Origin: Brachynemurus nebulosus
Lineage: Eukaryota; Arthropoda; Insecta; Neuroptera; Myrmeleontidae
Length of the DNA stretch: 64,000 nucleotides
Direction: 5' to 3'
Assembly (NCBI GenBank): GCA_035578155.1
Contig: JAPWDM010000015.1
Span: 5,868,709 to 5,932,708 of the forward strand
Every line of letters starts with the position of its first letter. Position 1 is the first letter of the stretch. The translations under genes were made by a program, and so were the position numbers. Below, piece by piece: positions 33,401 through 44,154 of this stretch. The notes under the pieces are model-generated. The model did no database searches. It had not been told where the DNA came from and saw only the letters and a program-made list of their open reading frames with translations.

Positions 33401-33738
33401 ACCGAAGTAATAACGACTTTTTCCCTTCGGAAAATTTGGTTATTACGGTCGGTTATCTTTTTAATATGTTGGATTGTAATTTAAAAACAATCCAACATAC
33501 AGAGAATGTAAGAAGACAACTGGCTTCTATTGTTCAAGGGAATGTTGACTTTTCGTGGGTCACTTGTACCAGTCATTACTCCTGCATTCAGAAAGCGGTT
33601 GTTGAGGTTGTTTGTTTGCTGGGTATTTATGAATACTGCAGACGTTGCAACTCGGAGAGACGGTCAAGTCAAACAAATCGAAATGGCAATAGGGTCGATA
33701 AGGTCAGTCAAATTTTGCAGCATATGGAAAAAAATTAA
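30451..33738 (+). pseudogene. P-element THAP-domain transposase, nearly intact
   Basis: Exon 1 (30451-30533, MVARKCVICKTPRAAGEKLH) holds the first Cys pair of a C2CH THAP zinc finger. Exon 2 starts at 30947 with CRRW, but then a single-base shift near 30966 is needed to reach the main frame with HPWNGGNMPN and LSLCRLHF. There follow a leucine-rich coiled coil, the first catalytic Asp in LLFDEMAIRRHL, TVCDLGPGNIRAL and DPPHLLKCTRNMF. Intron 32442-32614 joins in phase to DELFDSLNGG and LRGRLTN. A TAA at 32917-32919 breaks the frame before SIENLFGLIRSGLGNNNNPT. The last exon runs to 33738. The match to the P/THAP9 family is clear, and two lesions suffice to silence it. Confidence 0.85.
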
Positions 33739-36362
33739 AATTTAATCTTTATTCTTTTTTTTTTTTTATCAATGTCTGTATTTAAAAAAAAAATAAAATA
33801 TGTTACAATAATCTAATTGCATATAGACCATGAATATTCATTACTATTGAAATAATATATAATACAGAAAATTACGGAATATTGTCTATTACAAATTTTA
33901 ATTCCCTTTTAACGAGTTTCCAGAATGAAAAATTTAACTTTTTGACTAGTAATACAATTTAATAAAGTGATAATTTATTGTAAATAGTGGTTTGAAGCAA
34001 TAAGTAGTGCTTTGTTTTTGGGAGTGTTTTATTCATTGTAACAAACCCAACGGGTAAAACGTAACAATTTATACATATGTTGCAAAATTTGAAATTAGTA
34101 AATCTTTTTATAATTATGGTAAAAAAAATATCCTAGTGAGTTTAAACATCAGGACTAATTAATTAAAATGTGGCACTTCTTAACCACAAATGAATTTTCA
34201 ATAGTCACAATCAGTGTATAAATTTCGAGAGTTCTCATCATTATTATTAAATTTTAGTGTCAGTTTATCTTTGGAGCAAAAATCGATCTATCTACATTGA
34301 ATGATTAAATTTATTAGGATTTTTTTTTTACTTTTTTTGTTACAATTACCAGATATTTTAAATAAAATAAATAATGTGAAATACACTTTTTTTTTGTTTA
34401 ATTTTCACAATTAATTGTGATAATACGATATCTTTATTTTTTATTTAAAAGATAATGGAAAAATCCTTATATTAAATATCTGGTAAATCAAACTGTGTTC
34501 ACGTAACTGAATATTGATTGAACTAAATGCTTATTTACATGCGCCAATAAATCATTTGCAAAAAATTAAATTTTAACTTCATTTTTTTAAATAGATGCAT
34601 TTATAATAATTCGTTTCAATCAATTTCATTAGAATTCAAGTTTTTATTCCTCTTAAAAACTTTCCTCACTTTGTAACTTTAAATATTGGGTATTTCATTT
34701 CAGGATAAGTCAAGTACATCCAAGAAGGTTAGAACAATCATTCTTTAAATTTCAATTAAAAGATATTCTTAACAACTTAGTAGAACTGTGGAATATAAAA
34801 AAGAACAGCTACAAAGAAGTTAAAAAATGGGTGGAAAATTCACTTGTACATTTATGCTACAGTGCTCACGAATAATAACACCAAAACTTCCTGCTGTAAG
34901 GACTTGATAAATAAAACTCAAGAATTGCTTCATATTAGTCGATTGCAGTATAAAATAGTTTTTCTACAGACTAATTTCAACTCATACTCGTTCAACACTA
35001 ATCTAACAGAATTCCAAGTATTCTACATTAACTATACGTACATTTGATCACACCAACAAATTTTAACTTTTGTGGTACTTCGTTCACATCAACAATAAAT
35101 TCATTTTGAGCTAATTACCTTTACTATTAATTGCTTTGTATATGTATATGTATATTAAATAAGTAACTTGTTACTTTGAATATTACATATTTAAAGACAA
35201 ACTGTAAAGGAACTACAATGGTATTGGAAAAACACTACATTCTTCTGAAAATATACTTTTATTGTAAAGAAAAACAATTGTTTATACCAAGTTTTAAGCA
35301 TTTTAACATATTTTATTTTCGTATTGTTGTTTAAATACTTTTTTTGTATTATTGCTTTATCTTATTTTTTATCTTATGTTAGTAGAAATTTTCATAAAAT
35401 TTATAGTTGTTGAATAAATAATATGAATAAAAAGAACAATTATTAGAATAAGTAATAATACGTTAATTAATTGTATTTTTTAATATTTAAAAATGTTTAG
35501 GGAATTAAAATGAAATTTGAACTTTCATGCAAAGTGTAGCAAAATACAGGTAGAATTTATTTTGTTTGTATAGATAATTATAATTTATAAATCAAAATGT
35601 ATATTACCTCATGTTTATAAATGGATATTTCCTTTCTGTATAATATTTAAATTTAATAACATATATAATTATCGTAAAACTACATAAATAATTCGGTTTG
35701 TATCATTCAGACATTTTTCAACCGTCAAACGTTTGGAAAGTCGGAGAACATTAAACTGAACATTTTAAAATTGTTAAAACTGAACTTTATATTATCGACA
35801 CTACCTCTTTTCAGATAAAATTGATCATGAGTTTTCGTTAAAAAATTAAATAATTCTTATATTCGAAACAAATGGATCTTCTATTCTTTTCTAAAAATAA
35901 ACTGCAAATTTAAAATTTACATAAATGCAATAATAAAAGAGATAAACCCAAGAAAACGGAAATTATTTAAACTCAAAGTTACGAAGCATGGTTAAATTTA
36001 ACTGAAATAGACCATAATTTAGTTTCTGGACAATTTAAAAATTAATTCTAATTATAAAATTAATAAAATTTTTATTATGTACAGCAGCAAAAAAAAAATG
36101 TAATAATTTTGCTGTTTAAAATTATATGGCAATTGACAGAACGCTTGACTTCTATAACTTTATTTTTTTTTGTAATATTTCGTATTATTTTAATATTTCA
36201 TTTTTTGTATTATTATATTTACTTTATAATTTCACAATAATGCAATAAAAATAATTTTATTTTTAAAAAATGTATTTTATTTCTAAAATATTATAACCTC
36301 ACCTAATTAAATAAAAAAATATTAATATGTACTCTTAAATAAATAAAATATAATTAATTCAA
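33739..36362. other. P-element 3' part, AT-rich, no gene
   Basis: Poly(T)/(A) runs, AATAAA signals and one 67-codon frame at 34844-35047 that has no recognisable features. Nothing else can be supported. Confidence 0.55.
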
Positions 36363-36545
36363 ATTTCCCGGGTTATATTAAACATTTGGCCTACGGGGAA
36401 ATTATAAACTTAAGGTGCTTATAGCTGCCAAATTGTCATATATCCCCCCGTACGACACCATGGAATACATTTAAAAAACATATAACCCCGCAAAGGTCTA
36501 AAAACTAGGGTCAACACCTGCGTACACGTGAGTTATGTAGATCTG

Positions 36546-36554
36546 CCAGACGCC
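36546..36554. repeat. Target-site duplication CCAGACGCC, right copy
   Basis: Matches 21217-21225; see the P-element entry. Confidence 0.7.
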
Positions 36555-37735
36555 TCCTGTTTCATTTTTAAAAACTTATTTATGAAATCGGCAAACGGGC
36601 CACCAGTGCCGCTTTCTTGACTGTACTGAGTAACATCGTACTGCCAAATTTCATAAACATCAATTAATTGGTAACCAAGTTCGAGGATTCCCGCCGCCAA
36701 CGCCATCGGAAAGTAGCTCAGAGAGTCGATAAAACGTACATTCTCAATCTCCAACATTAATATTTTTGATCCTCTCATAATAATGTCTGGCTGGAGTTGG
36801 GTATTTTCAAAAAAATATTTCAAAATAAACTGGTTGTCAAACGCTTGCCCGTTATGTGCAATACACATAACCTTCTTGAATTTCTTACGAATGTCGAGTA
36901 TCTCCTTCATAAATTTTTCAATGACATTTTGTTTTAATACACGCCGTCGCACCCCGCATTTTTCGCAGTACTTTTTTGTGTCGCCGTCCTCCTTAATACA
37001 TACATCACAACACTTCATGTATACGCACAGGTTAGCTTCATGAATTACTGTATCGCCGCTGCTCTCATTTAACGGTTTTTCTTGTCTGGTTTCAAGATCG
37101 AAGAAAATAAATAACGTGTTGTCTAGTTTCGGCTGGTTTGTATCCTTCTTAATATAACAGAAGTGATTGGCTGGGGCATAACAATCACACATCTTGCAAA
37201 AAATCTCACCGCACACATGTTTTTGTTTTCGTAATTTCATATTGACCGTTTTGAAGCATTTGTCGCACCGCTTAACTACACTGCAAACAGAATTTTTACC
37301 CAACGACCCCTGTTTGCGGTGATTGTCAAAACATGTCTGGCTACGGAACTCTCGTTTACAATTATCACATTTAATTTCGAAATTAGTTTTTTCACATGGT
37401 GGGGCTAGCTGACAACACGGACAGGTAGCGTCACATCGGTGATCGTTTCTTGTATTAAAAGGTATGTGGCAGGCCTCACAATAATAACCACAACAATACG
37501 CAGCAGTCAGACTGGTAATGACGTTGTAGTGGTTTTCGTGGAGCAATAAATTTATTTTATAAATTGCGTCATCATTAATTCCGTCAAAAATAACTTCTCG
37601 ACCCTTTGTTTGGTATTTGTAGACTGTAATTTTATATTTTCGAAGATGCTGTAAAATTTGTAGTTCTTCAATTCAGACCCCTTGCTCTGGTATCACCATA
37701 CCCGTTTTGTGTAGTAATTTATTTACTTTTTTCAT
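36546..37735 (-). pseudogene. Type-B DNA polymerase, zinc ribbon and exonuclease part
   Basis: The middle of the polymerase gene. From ATG 37735 a frame runs with one TGA at 37675-37673, through NHYNVITSLTAAYCCGYYCE into a Cys/His-rich zinc-binding region with several CxxC pairs. The 3'-5' exonuclease follows: FIFFDLETRQE (Exo I Asp and Glu) and CIAHNGQAFDNQFILKYF (Exo II). RFIDSLSYFPMAL leads almost at once to LELGYQLIDVYEIWQYD, although family members have some 300 residues in between, including polymerase motif A. I infer an internal deletion. It ends FLKMKQEASG at the duplication where the P element entered; the C-terminal part is at 20363-21224. Confidence 0.82.
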
Positions 37736-38667
37736 CTGTGTGTTATTGGTTTTATATCGACTGTACCGGATTTTGTTGAAATTTGGATCTTTTTAGCATA
37801 AGCCTTGGCAATAACGATCGCTCTTAAAAGACATAAAATGTTGTTTTTAATGAAAATTATTCCTCTGCGTTGTCGGCACTCTTCTTCGTATGTATTATAG
37901 TATGACGATTTCATTCTTATTTTTTCACATCCCCGCGGCATCCTCACGTATGTGGCTGTCAGACGGAACTTGTCCGTAGCCAGTCCCTGTGAGTTGCTCT
38001 GGAATATTGCGCCCAACAATTTCCAGACGTACTCAAACGTTACGTCTTTATCAGAGCGAAATGCCATACAGTCAGGTCCCTTTTCGAAATTTTCTCTACT
38101 GAACGTGAACCCCACCTTGTCGTCTGGTTCGATATTTGACGAAATTCGTTGTATTATCTGGTTCACACTAGTTTTAACCCAGTCCATCGCGTCCACCCCA
38201 CTGGGCGCGTCCTTAATTTTAAAGACGATTCTTCTATCATTTAAGTTATAACGCCGCACTTTTGAATTTGTCTCGGACACAATTTCATATTTTTCTGCCG
38301 AGTTATCATCGTCACTACCCTCAAACAGCACCGTGTTACGACCCAATTCATTCAACTCCCCCAACAATCTCTCCCACGACTCTTCATCGGTGGCAAGGTG
38401 TAGATTACGGCTTAATTCATCCAACTCTCTTAAAAAGTTTTCCATATCATGCGAGTCTTCAAAGATGTTGTTTGATTGTGTTGTGTCGCCCTCATCCAGC
38501 ACCGTGTTACGTCCTAATATATTCAATTCACCCAATAATCTCTCCCACGACTCTTCATCGGTAGCAAGATGCAAATTACGTCTCAACTCATCTAACTCTC
38601 TTAAAAAATCCTCGATATTGGGCGAATCTTCAAAGATGTTGTTTGATTAAGTTAGGTTAAATTCCAT
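37732..38667 (-). pseudogene. Type-B DNA polymerase, N-terminal domain
   Basis: First part of the same gene. ATG 38667 lies four bases after the spliced leader, but its seventh codon is TAA (38649-38647). The remainder is open to TGA at 37734-37732. Two in-frame copies of a 57-codon repeat (period 171 bp: LHLATDEESWERLLGELN) form the N-terminus. The downstream region MDWVKTSVNQIIQRIS to GIIFIKNNILCLLRAIVIAK is the part that precedes the zinc ribbon in insect viral-type polymerases. The stop overlaps the next frame's ATG as ATGA. As relatives carry both parts in one protein, this is more likely a frameshift than a second gene. Confidence 0.7.
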
Positions 38668-38671
38668 TTTT

Positions 38672-38783
38672 CTACAAAAAAATTTATTTATTTACAGTAC
38701 TTTTTAAAAAATTTTAGAAAAATAAAAAACTTACCAAATCAATTAAATTTGTCTTCACAGCGAGTAAAAAATTTTATCATCAT
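38672..38783 (-). promoter_or_regulatory. Polymerase 5' leader and 63-bp intron
   Basis: On the minus strand the leader GATAAAATTTTTTACTCGC leads to donor GTAAGTTTTT at 38734 and acceptor TTTGTAG ending at 38672. It is nearly identical to 9664-9755 in front of the small-protein gene. Upstream it is cut at 38783 by the TGTAGCGA edge, so no TATA box is left. Confidence 0.65.
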
Positions 38784-39495
38784 GTAGCGAAAAAAAAAAT
38801 TAAAGATAAATATAAAGGATGTTTTTGATTGAGGGGTTTGGTTGTTGGTAAATTAGGGAGATTTGTGTTGGGGTTTAGTGGGCGACATCTGGTTTCCCAA
38901 GATGTTACAGGAAAGGGCAGAGATTGGCAGTGGAATTGTGAGGCCAGATGGATCATTCCCATACCAAAGTTTTACTCCCCTGAAAATCGAAAAGGTTTTT
39001 TGGAGGAAAGCAAAATATTTTTTAATTCTCTAACAAATAACAATTTATTAACATTTTGAAGAAAGAACTCGGGCGTAACAATTTTCCGGCACATTTTGTA
39101 AATACAAAGTTAGATTTAAAAATATAATAATACAAATTTGTAACTCTTGGAAAAATAATGTATTAAAAACATCAATTTGTATCTTTTAAAATGATAAAAT
39201 ACAATGTTTTAAATAGAATGATTTAAATGAAAATATAGTATGATTTACAGCAAATTGGTTTCCTTTAATTTTTGAAATTAAAATAAAAATTACATCCCAG
39301 TATTATTAGGTTCCTTTGTTTGTTCTTAAATTTTATATATATGTTGAAATAACTTTGGTTTGATTTTAAATTACTTTCACCAATTTATTACGGACTCTGA
39401 AACTTTGTTAAACAAATCTGTATGACAAAATAACAAAGATGAGTCTAGAGAAAACATTTGAAATCGCAGATAAATTAGTGAAATAGCGTGAGGGC
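38782..39495 (+). repeat. Module D, starting TGTAGCGA
   Basis: Begins TGTAGCGAAAAA at the edge of the polymerase leader and ends just before another TGTAGCGA near 39495. It is GC-richer over 38850-38970 (GGGCGACATCTGGTTTCCC, GGCAGTGGAATTGTGAGG). Loosely similar sequence occurs at about 52480-52660. Non-coding. Confidence 0.4.
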
Positions 39496-39572
39496 TGAAT
39501 CCTGTAGCGAAATCGTTGGCTAATAAGCAGATGTCTGCGTACTATAGAATTAACAAATATATATGCCAGTGT

Positions 39573-41765
39573 ATTGTAGCGAAAAAATTTAAAATTAAAA
39601 AATTAAATTATTTGTATTTGTATTTTATTAATTTGAATTTGCTGGCGCGAAAAGTGAGTGTTATTTCGGTACGTTACGAGGGCGTTCCTAAAACAAGGGA
39701 ACGTTCACAGAGCTGGCTCAAGATGTTAGTGAGCTCGCCAAGTTGCAGTGGAAGTCGAATTTTGCCTGTGGATCTTTTCCCCAACCAAAGGTGCCCTCTG
39801 TCGCTACTATATCTAAATAAGGCGTTAAATAATAAAGTCAGTTTTCCAGACCACAACGTACAATTTATTTTTCTTTTTTTTAAGGAAATTTTAGTACGAA
39901 ACGTACGAATTAAATTCGTTTACAAATCGTAATGTGCATATAGGTATTTACTTAGTTAGATAATCAATTGTTTTAACTTATACTAAATTTGATTAAGGTG
40001 TGTGATTGTAAACCGTGCTCGATGCAATGACAATCCGAGACGACAAACAGCGTACAATCATTCACCTACGCTTAACTAAATACTATTTAGAATAATAAAC
40101 GTTAAAATTTGCAATTAGAAATTTACAATTGTATAAATTTTATATCAAAATGTCTTGCATCCCATTTGACTAGAATTAAATTGGAACTTTACGATTTACA
40201 CTTAGGTTGGAAATTATTTGACATTTATTTTGACTTAATGTATAATTTGGGATTAATAAATTTTCCCTTTTTTCCTTTTGACTTTATTTATTTATTTTTT
40301 TTTCCCTTTTTTTCTTTTTTTTTATATTTTTTTTCCTTTTTTTTTTATTTTTCGATTTTTTTTTTTTTTTTGGGTTTTTTGTAATTTCGTATATTTGTTT
40401 TTTGGAATAACTTAAGGTGCTCCCCTTTTGGGCGCACAAGACTATTCGAGCCCTTAAAGGCTTTCCACTCGAATAGGTCTTCTTCGTCCCCACACGAAAA
40501 TGGGAAAACGGAAATTAAAAACTAAATAAGTAATTAAAGTGACCTGTATAAATATATATATGGGAAAACGCGTTGGATTGTTAAGGGGCTTATAGGCCGA
40601 AATCGAAATAACGGACTACCGCGCTGGCCCGGTCCAAACACAATTGAAGCGCTATATGAATTTACTGAATGGAAATATGGATTAAAACATTGAGATAAAT
40701 TTGAAAAGGACGCTATTTAGTACGCCGAAAAGTAATTATATGTTTGTGACGAGTATTTATAATGATCGAACAACATGTGCTAAATTTTGTTTACTGTTTT
40801 TCTAAATAAATCCTTAACAGAACGTTACGTAACTAATTTATGAATTTAACCTACCTAAAATCCTTTAAAATCTATCGGAAAATGTTAGGATCCGTATTTA
40901 CTTAGAATAAATTTAGCAAATTACACTAATCTAAAGTTTAAATCGCTAAATATTTAACGGCAGGTCAATTTTCCAGGATTCCCTTTACCAGCTTTAAACA
41001 CTGAGACAAACGATGAATCTAAATTGAACCCTGCACGTGTAATATGAATACTTTACATATAACTTACATCTAAACGAAATTAAACGTTAAACAACTACCT
41101 TTCCGATCGGATCACCAAAATTTTCCGTTTTGATCTAACAGTTATAATTGTACTACATTGCGTTATTGTAAATTTTTACTTATCTTTGACTTGGGCGTTG
41201 AATGAAAATTTTGTTCGTTTACATTTCAAAAACACGTTGCCGCAAATGCTTATCCTCTTGTTCTTTTGAATTTTTACTATTTTTTTTTTTTTTTGATTCT
41301 TTTATCCCTTTATTTTTTCCTTTTTTTTTTATTACGCGCTACAAATCTCCATCTTCGGATATTCAATTCAAGCCCTCCGCTCTTCCGGTGAACAACTCAC
41401 CAAAAAGCGTGTTTTCAGTCCGGTCGTCGATTCACAAGAGAGAACAGAATGTTTTTTCAATTTTCATTCAAACCCACTTTACAAAACATGTTTTTTTTGT
41501 TATATAATTTCTATTATTCGAAAATTCTGACAATTAACCGTTATAAGAATTTTAGCAAAGATGCAAACCAAAAAATTTTGTACTGTAGGGAACTATCATT
41601 GTACTTATGAAAGATAATGATAGATGTCAGCATAGAGAAATACACTTAAATTTTGTTTAATACGCTTTGCATTTTGCGTTTAAATTTTAATAAAGAAATT
41701 ATTTTTTGAATAAATACCTCTCCGATATCGCATTAAATTGTGATTACTTGGTAATCACGGTACAG
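39573..41765 (-). repeat. Terminal module, copy C (inverted)
   Basis: Inverted counterpart of copy A (16470-19026), starting TGTAGCGAAAAAATTTAAA and ending in the GTAATCACGGTACAG edge. Landmarks in order are GTGGAAGTCGAATTTTGCC, GCGTACAATCATTCACC, the CTTCTTCGTCCCCACAC block, GAAGCGCTATATGAATTTAC, CCCTGCACGTGTAAT and AAGATGCAAACCAAAAAATT. Several small indels relative to A. Long T runs at 40300-40380 and 41280-41335. Confidence 0.7.
41740..41758. repeat. Hairpin at outer end of copy C
   Basis: GTGATTAC, loop TTG, GTAATCAC; the mirror of 16477-16495, about 10 bp from where copy C stops matching copy A. Confidence 0.7.
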
Positions 41766-42000
41766 TATACAACAATAAAGTGCAAGTATGCAAAAGAATA
41801 TGTAATGTTGTGAAACTTAATACTTTTTAATATTATTTCCTCGTAAAGACAATTAAATTATTTAAAATACAAATAATTTTAATTGTATCTCTTGTTTTAC
41901 AAACTATTTAAAAAGACATTATATAATTATTATTGACCAACGATTACTAAGGGAAGAAAAGATCTGACAACCATACATATAGTACAAAAAGCAATAGATA

Positions 42001-43061
42001 TTAGGTATGTGCAAAAATTCTACCCGTTTTCTATAAAGTGAATTCAAAGTTAACAAAAAATTATTTAAGTAACAAGAGGTGACTCCGTATTGCGCAGTAA
42101 TATTTTTTATGTTGTAAGCTACCAACATCTAATGCATACGTAATTGCAAGTTATTTATCAATCAAACACATTTTCGACAAAATTTTCTGATGAGGATCTC
42201 CATGGTATATTAAATAATCAAAGATTTACCGTTGAAGAATTATACGCAAAATTTTCTGTGGATAGAATGACAATAGACAAACGGATATATGCCCTTGGGT
42301 TTATTACGAAATTGGAGAAATGGCTGCCACATGAATTGTCAGGACGAAATCGAACAGATAGGATAAATATCTGTGTTTCTTTGCTTGCAAGACAGAGAAA
42401 TGAATCTTTTTTTGACAGATTACTGACAAGTGATAAAAAATGGGTGACTTAGAAAAACGTAAAACGTCGAAAATTTGTATGTAAGGTCCGAGAACCGAGT
42501 TCATCAATTGCAAAACCAGATTTACACACGCAAAAAAATTTTATTAAGTGTATGATGGGATGTCAGAGGAATAATTCACTGGGAGTTACTTCCACCTAAT
42601 CAAACGATCAATGCTGAAGTGTACTATTCGCAGTTAGAAAGATTAAAAGAAAAACTGAAAATTAAGCGACCAGCCTTAGTCAACCGTAAAGGTGTTATCT
42701 ACCACCTTTACGGTTGATTAAGGCTAATGCCAGACCTCATACAGCATTATCTACTCAAAGAAAATTTTGGATGGGAAGTCTTACCTCACCCTGCATATTC
42801 TCCCGATCTCGCCCCAACGGACTACCATTTTTTTCGTTCCTTACGAAACAGTTTTGCACAGAAAAACTTGACTGATTTCGAACATGTGCGGTCAGCATTA
42901 CAAGAATTTTTTAAGAGAGGAATTTTTTTGTTACCAGAGAAATGGCAAAATGTAATAGATAATAATGGTGATTATGTAGATTAATAAAATAATTTTTTCT
43001 CTGCAAATTGTTTATTTATTTATAACTTGTAAAAAGGGATAGAACTTTTGCACATACCTAA
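42001..43061 (+). mobile_element. mariner transposon, inactive
   Basis: The inverted ends TTAGGTATGTGCAAAAATTC and its partner GCACATACCTAA lie between TA dinucleotides (41999-42000 and 43062-43063), giving 1061 bp. Inside is a broken mariner transposase. The size and the TA duplication are typical. Confidence 0.88.
42144..42984 (+). pseudogene. mariner transposase, broken
   Basis: The first frame (to 42452) has the helix-turn-helix half (FTVEELYAKFSVDRMTID) and SDKKWVT, the site of the first catalytic Asp in SDEKW-type motifs. A stop follows at once. The middle third is readable only with shifts; a 22-bp CCGTAAAGGTGGTA-type inverted repeat at 42680-42718 disrupts it where the second Asp is expected (NARPH is still visible). 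The last frame has HPAYSPDLAPTDYHFFRSL with the third Asp of the D34D triad and runs to 42984. Confidence 0.85.
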
Positions 43062-43687
43062 TATAACGTATGTTGTAACTTATATTGAGATCACATCACA
43101 AATTGGAATGAGGATCAATGCACACTCATTACAAATCTTATGTTTTGATTACGAGATTTTATTATAATAAATTGTTTTGTTGGGAAATAAATAAGAATAA
43201 AAATCAAATTTAAAAAAATATTATAAATAAATAGATAAATAAAAAAAATTTATATATTTAGGGAAAAGTAAACTGTACCACGACATTGCTGCTGAGTTAT
43301 TTATTTAGTGACCTTATCTCTCTCCCCATCCTACATCCTACAATAAGTGTGTACGAGTTTTATTTCATTGTAAAACAAAGGAAGGGATAAATATTTTTCC
43401 TTACCATTGTTGTTGATTTAATTTTCATTGTAAACAAATAATAAATAAATTTAAATAAACTTTTGCTTGTGTTATTCTTGTACCGTATGAGTGTAGACGC
43501 GATAGTGCTATAAACAGTTATAATAGTCTCACTGAACCTTCGCTCAAAACAATTTAGTTTACAATTAAATAGCAAAGTAGGAATGGACTAGTTATAGATT
43601 TCATATTGATGGTTAAAACGGGTGATTGATTTTTGGGTTGCTCTTACGTTTGGTTGAATTTAATTCCCGTTTATGTTAGTTGAAACG
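43062..43687. other. AT-rich interval, no gene
   Basis: Nothing recognisable apart from homopolymer runs; it may include the unrecognised LTR of the Gypsy remnant that follows. Confidence 0.5.
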
Positions 43688-44154
43688 ATGCCGGGGGGGA
43701 GCAGTACCAGGAACCAGCGAAGTGAAAGCGACTAATCTTTACTAGTTCAATCAAACCGTTTTCAGGTGAAGAAAATGTTGAAGAGTTTTTCGAGAGGTTG
43801 GAACTCCAAGCTGCTATGGATAGCCTGTCAAAGGACCAGCTACTGAAGATGGTGATACGTAAACTGGTTGGAGAAGCATACGAATTCTACAAAATTATCG
43901 AAGCCTTTGGCGAACTAGCTACCACGTGTGATGATCTTAAGAACAAACTCATTGCGAATTATGCTACAACAAAATCTTTGGGACTTCAGGTCCTAACTTC
44001 AAACAAACAGCTACCCGTTAACGAGCCAAGTTATCAACAAAGAAGAACAGATGGGCGCTCCAGTCAAAACTCCGGTAGATTGAATAGCAGGGCGTCTACT
44101 TTAAACGGAGGAAACCCGCCGACCGGACCTCAAGTTGCGCGAGAAACTCAGTAA
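43688..44154 (+). pseudogene. gag: Gypsy gag remnant
   Basis: ATG 43688 (MPGGSSTRNQ) stops after 14 codons. The capsid part is readable in another frame from about 43765 (GEENVEEFFERLELQAAMDS and KLVGEAYEFYKI), ending at 44154. Retrotransposon Gag signature; decayed. Followed by highly degenerate sequence to 45.2 kb with scattered basic peptide stretches (KKKRRRKRN). Confidence 0.65.

Larger units (their letters stand above)
21225..36545 (+). mobile_element. P-element-type transposon interrupting the polymerase gene
   Basis: It lies between the CCAGACGC duplications. The left end CATCCCC...AACTAAATACGTACGCAAGG and the inverted right end CAGATCT...AACTCACGTGTACGCAGG are similar imperfect inverted repeats starting with CA. 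The only transposase gene of matching type inside is the THAP/P-type gene at 30451-33738, and P elements make 8-bp duplications. Without the later Gypsy insertion it would be about 8.8 kb. An oddity is a block of about 60 bp near each end (21273-21314 and 36443-36504; CGACACCATGGAAT core) that is repeated in direct, not inverted, orientation. Confidence 0.6.

Noticed and set aside
37732..37735. ATGA stop/start overlap as a translationally coupled two-gene unit
   Set aside because: Related insect polymerases carry both parts in one polypeptide, so a frameshift is the simpler reading.
38262..38650. Two plus-strand frames with repeats of SPTTLHR type
   Set aside because: Antisense of the 57-codon repeat of the polymerase N-terminus.
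20363..38667. Two separate polymerase copies
   Set aside because: The halves are complementary, not overlapping, and meet at an identical 9-bp repeat that codes for the same residues.
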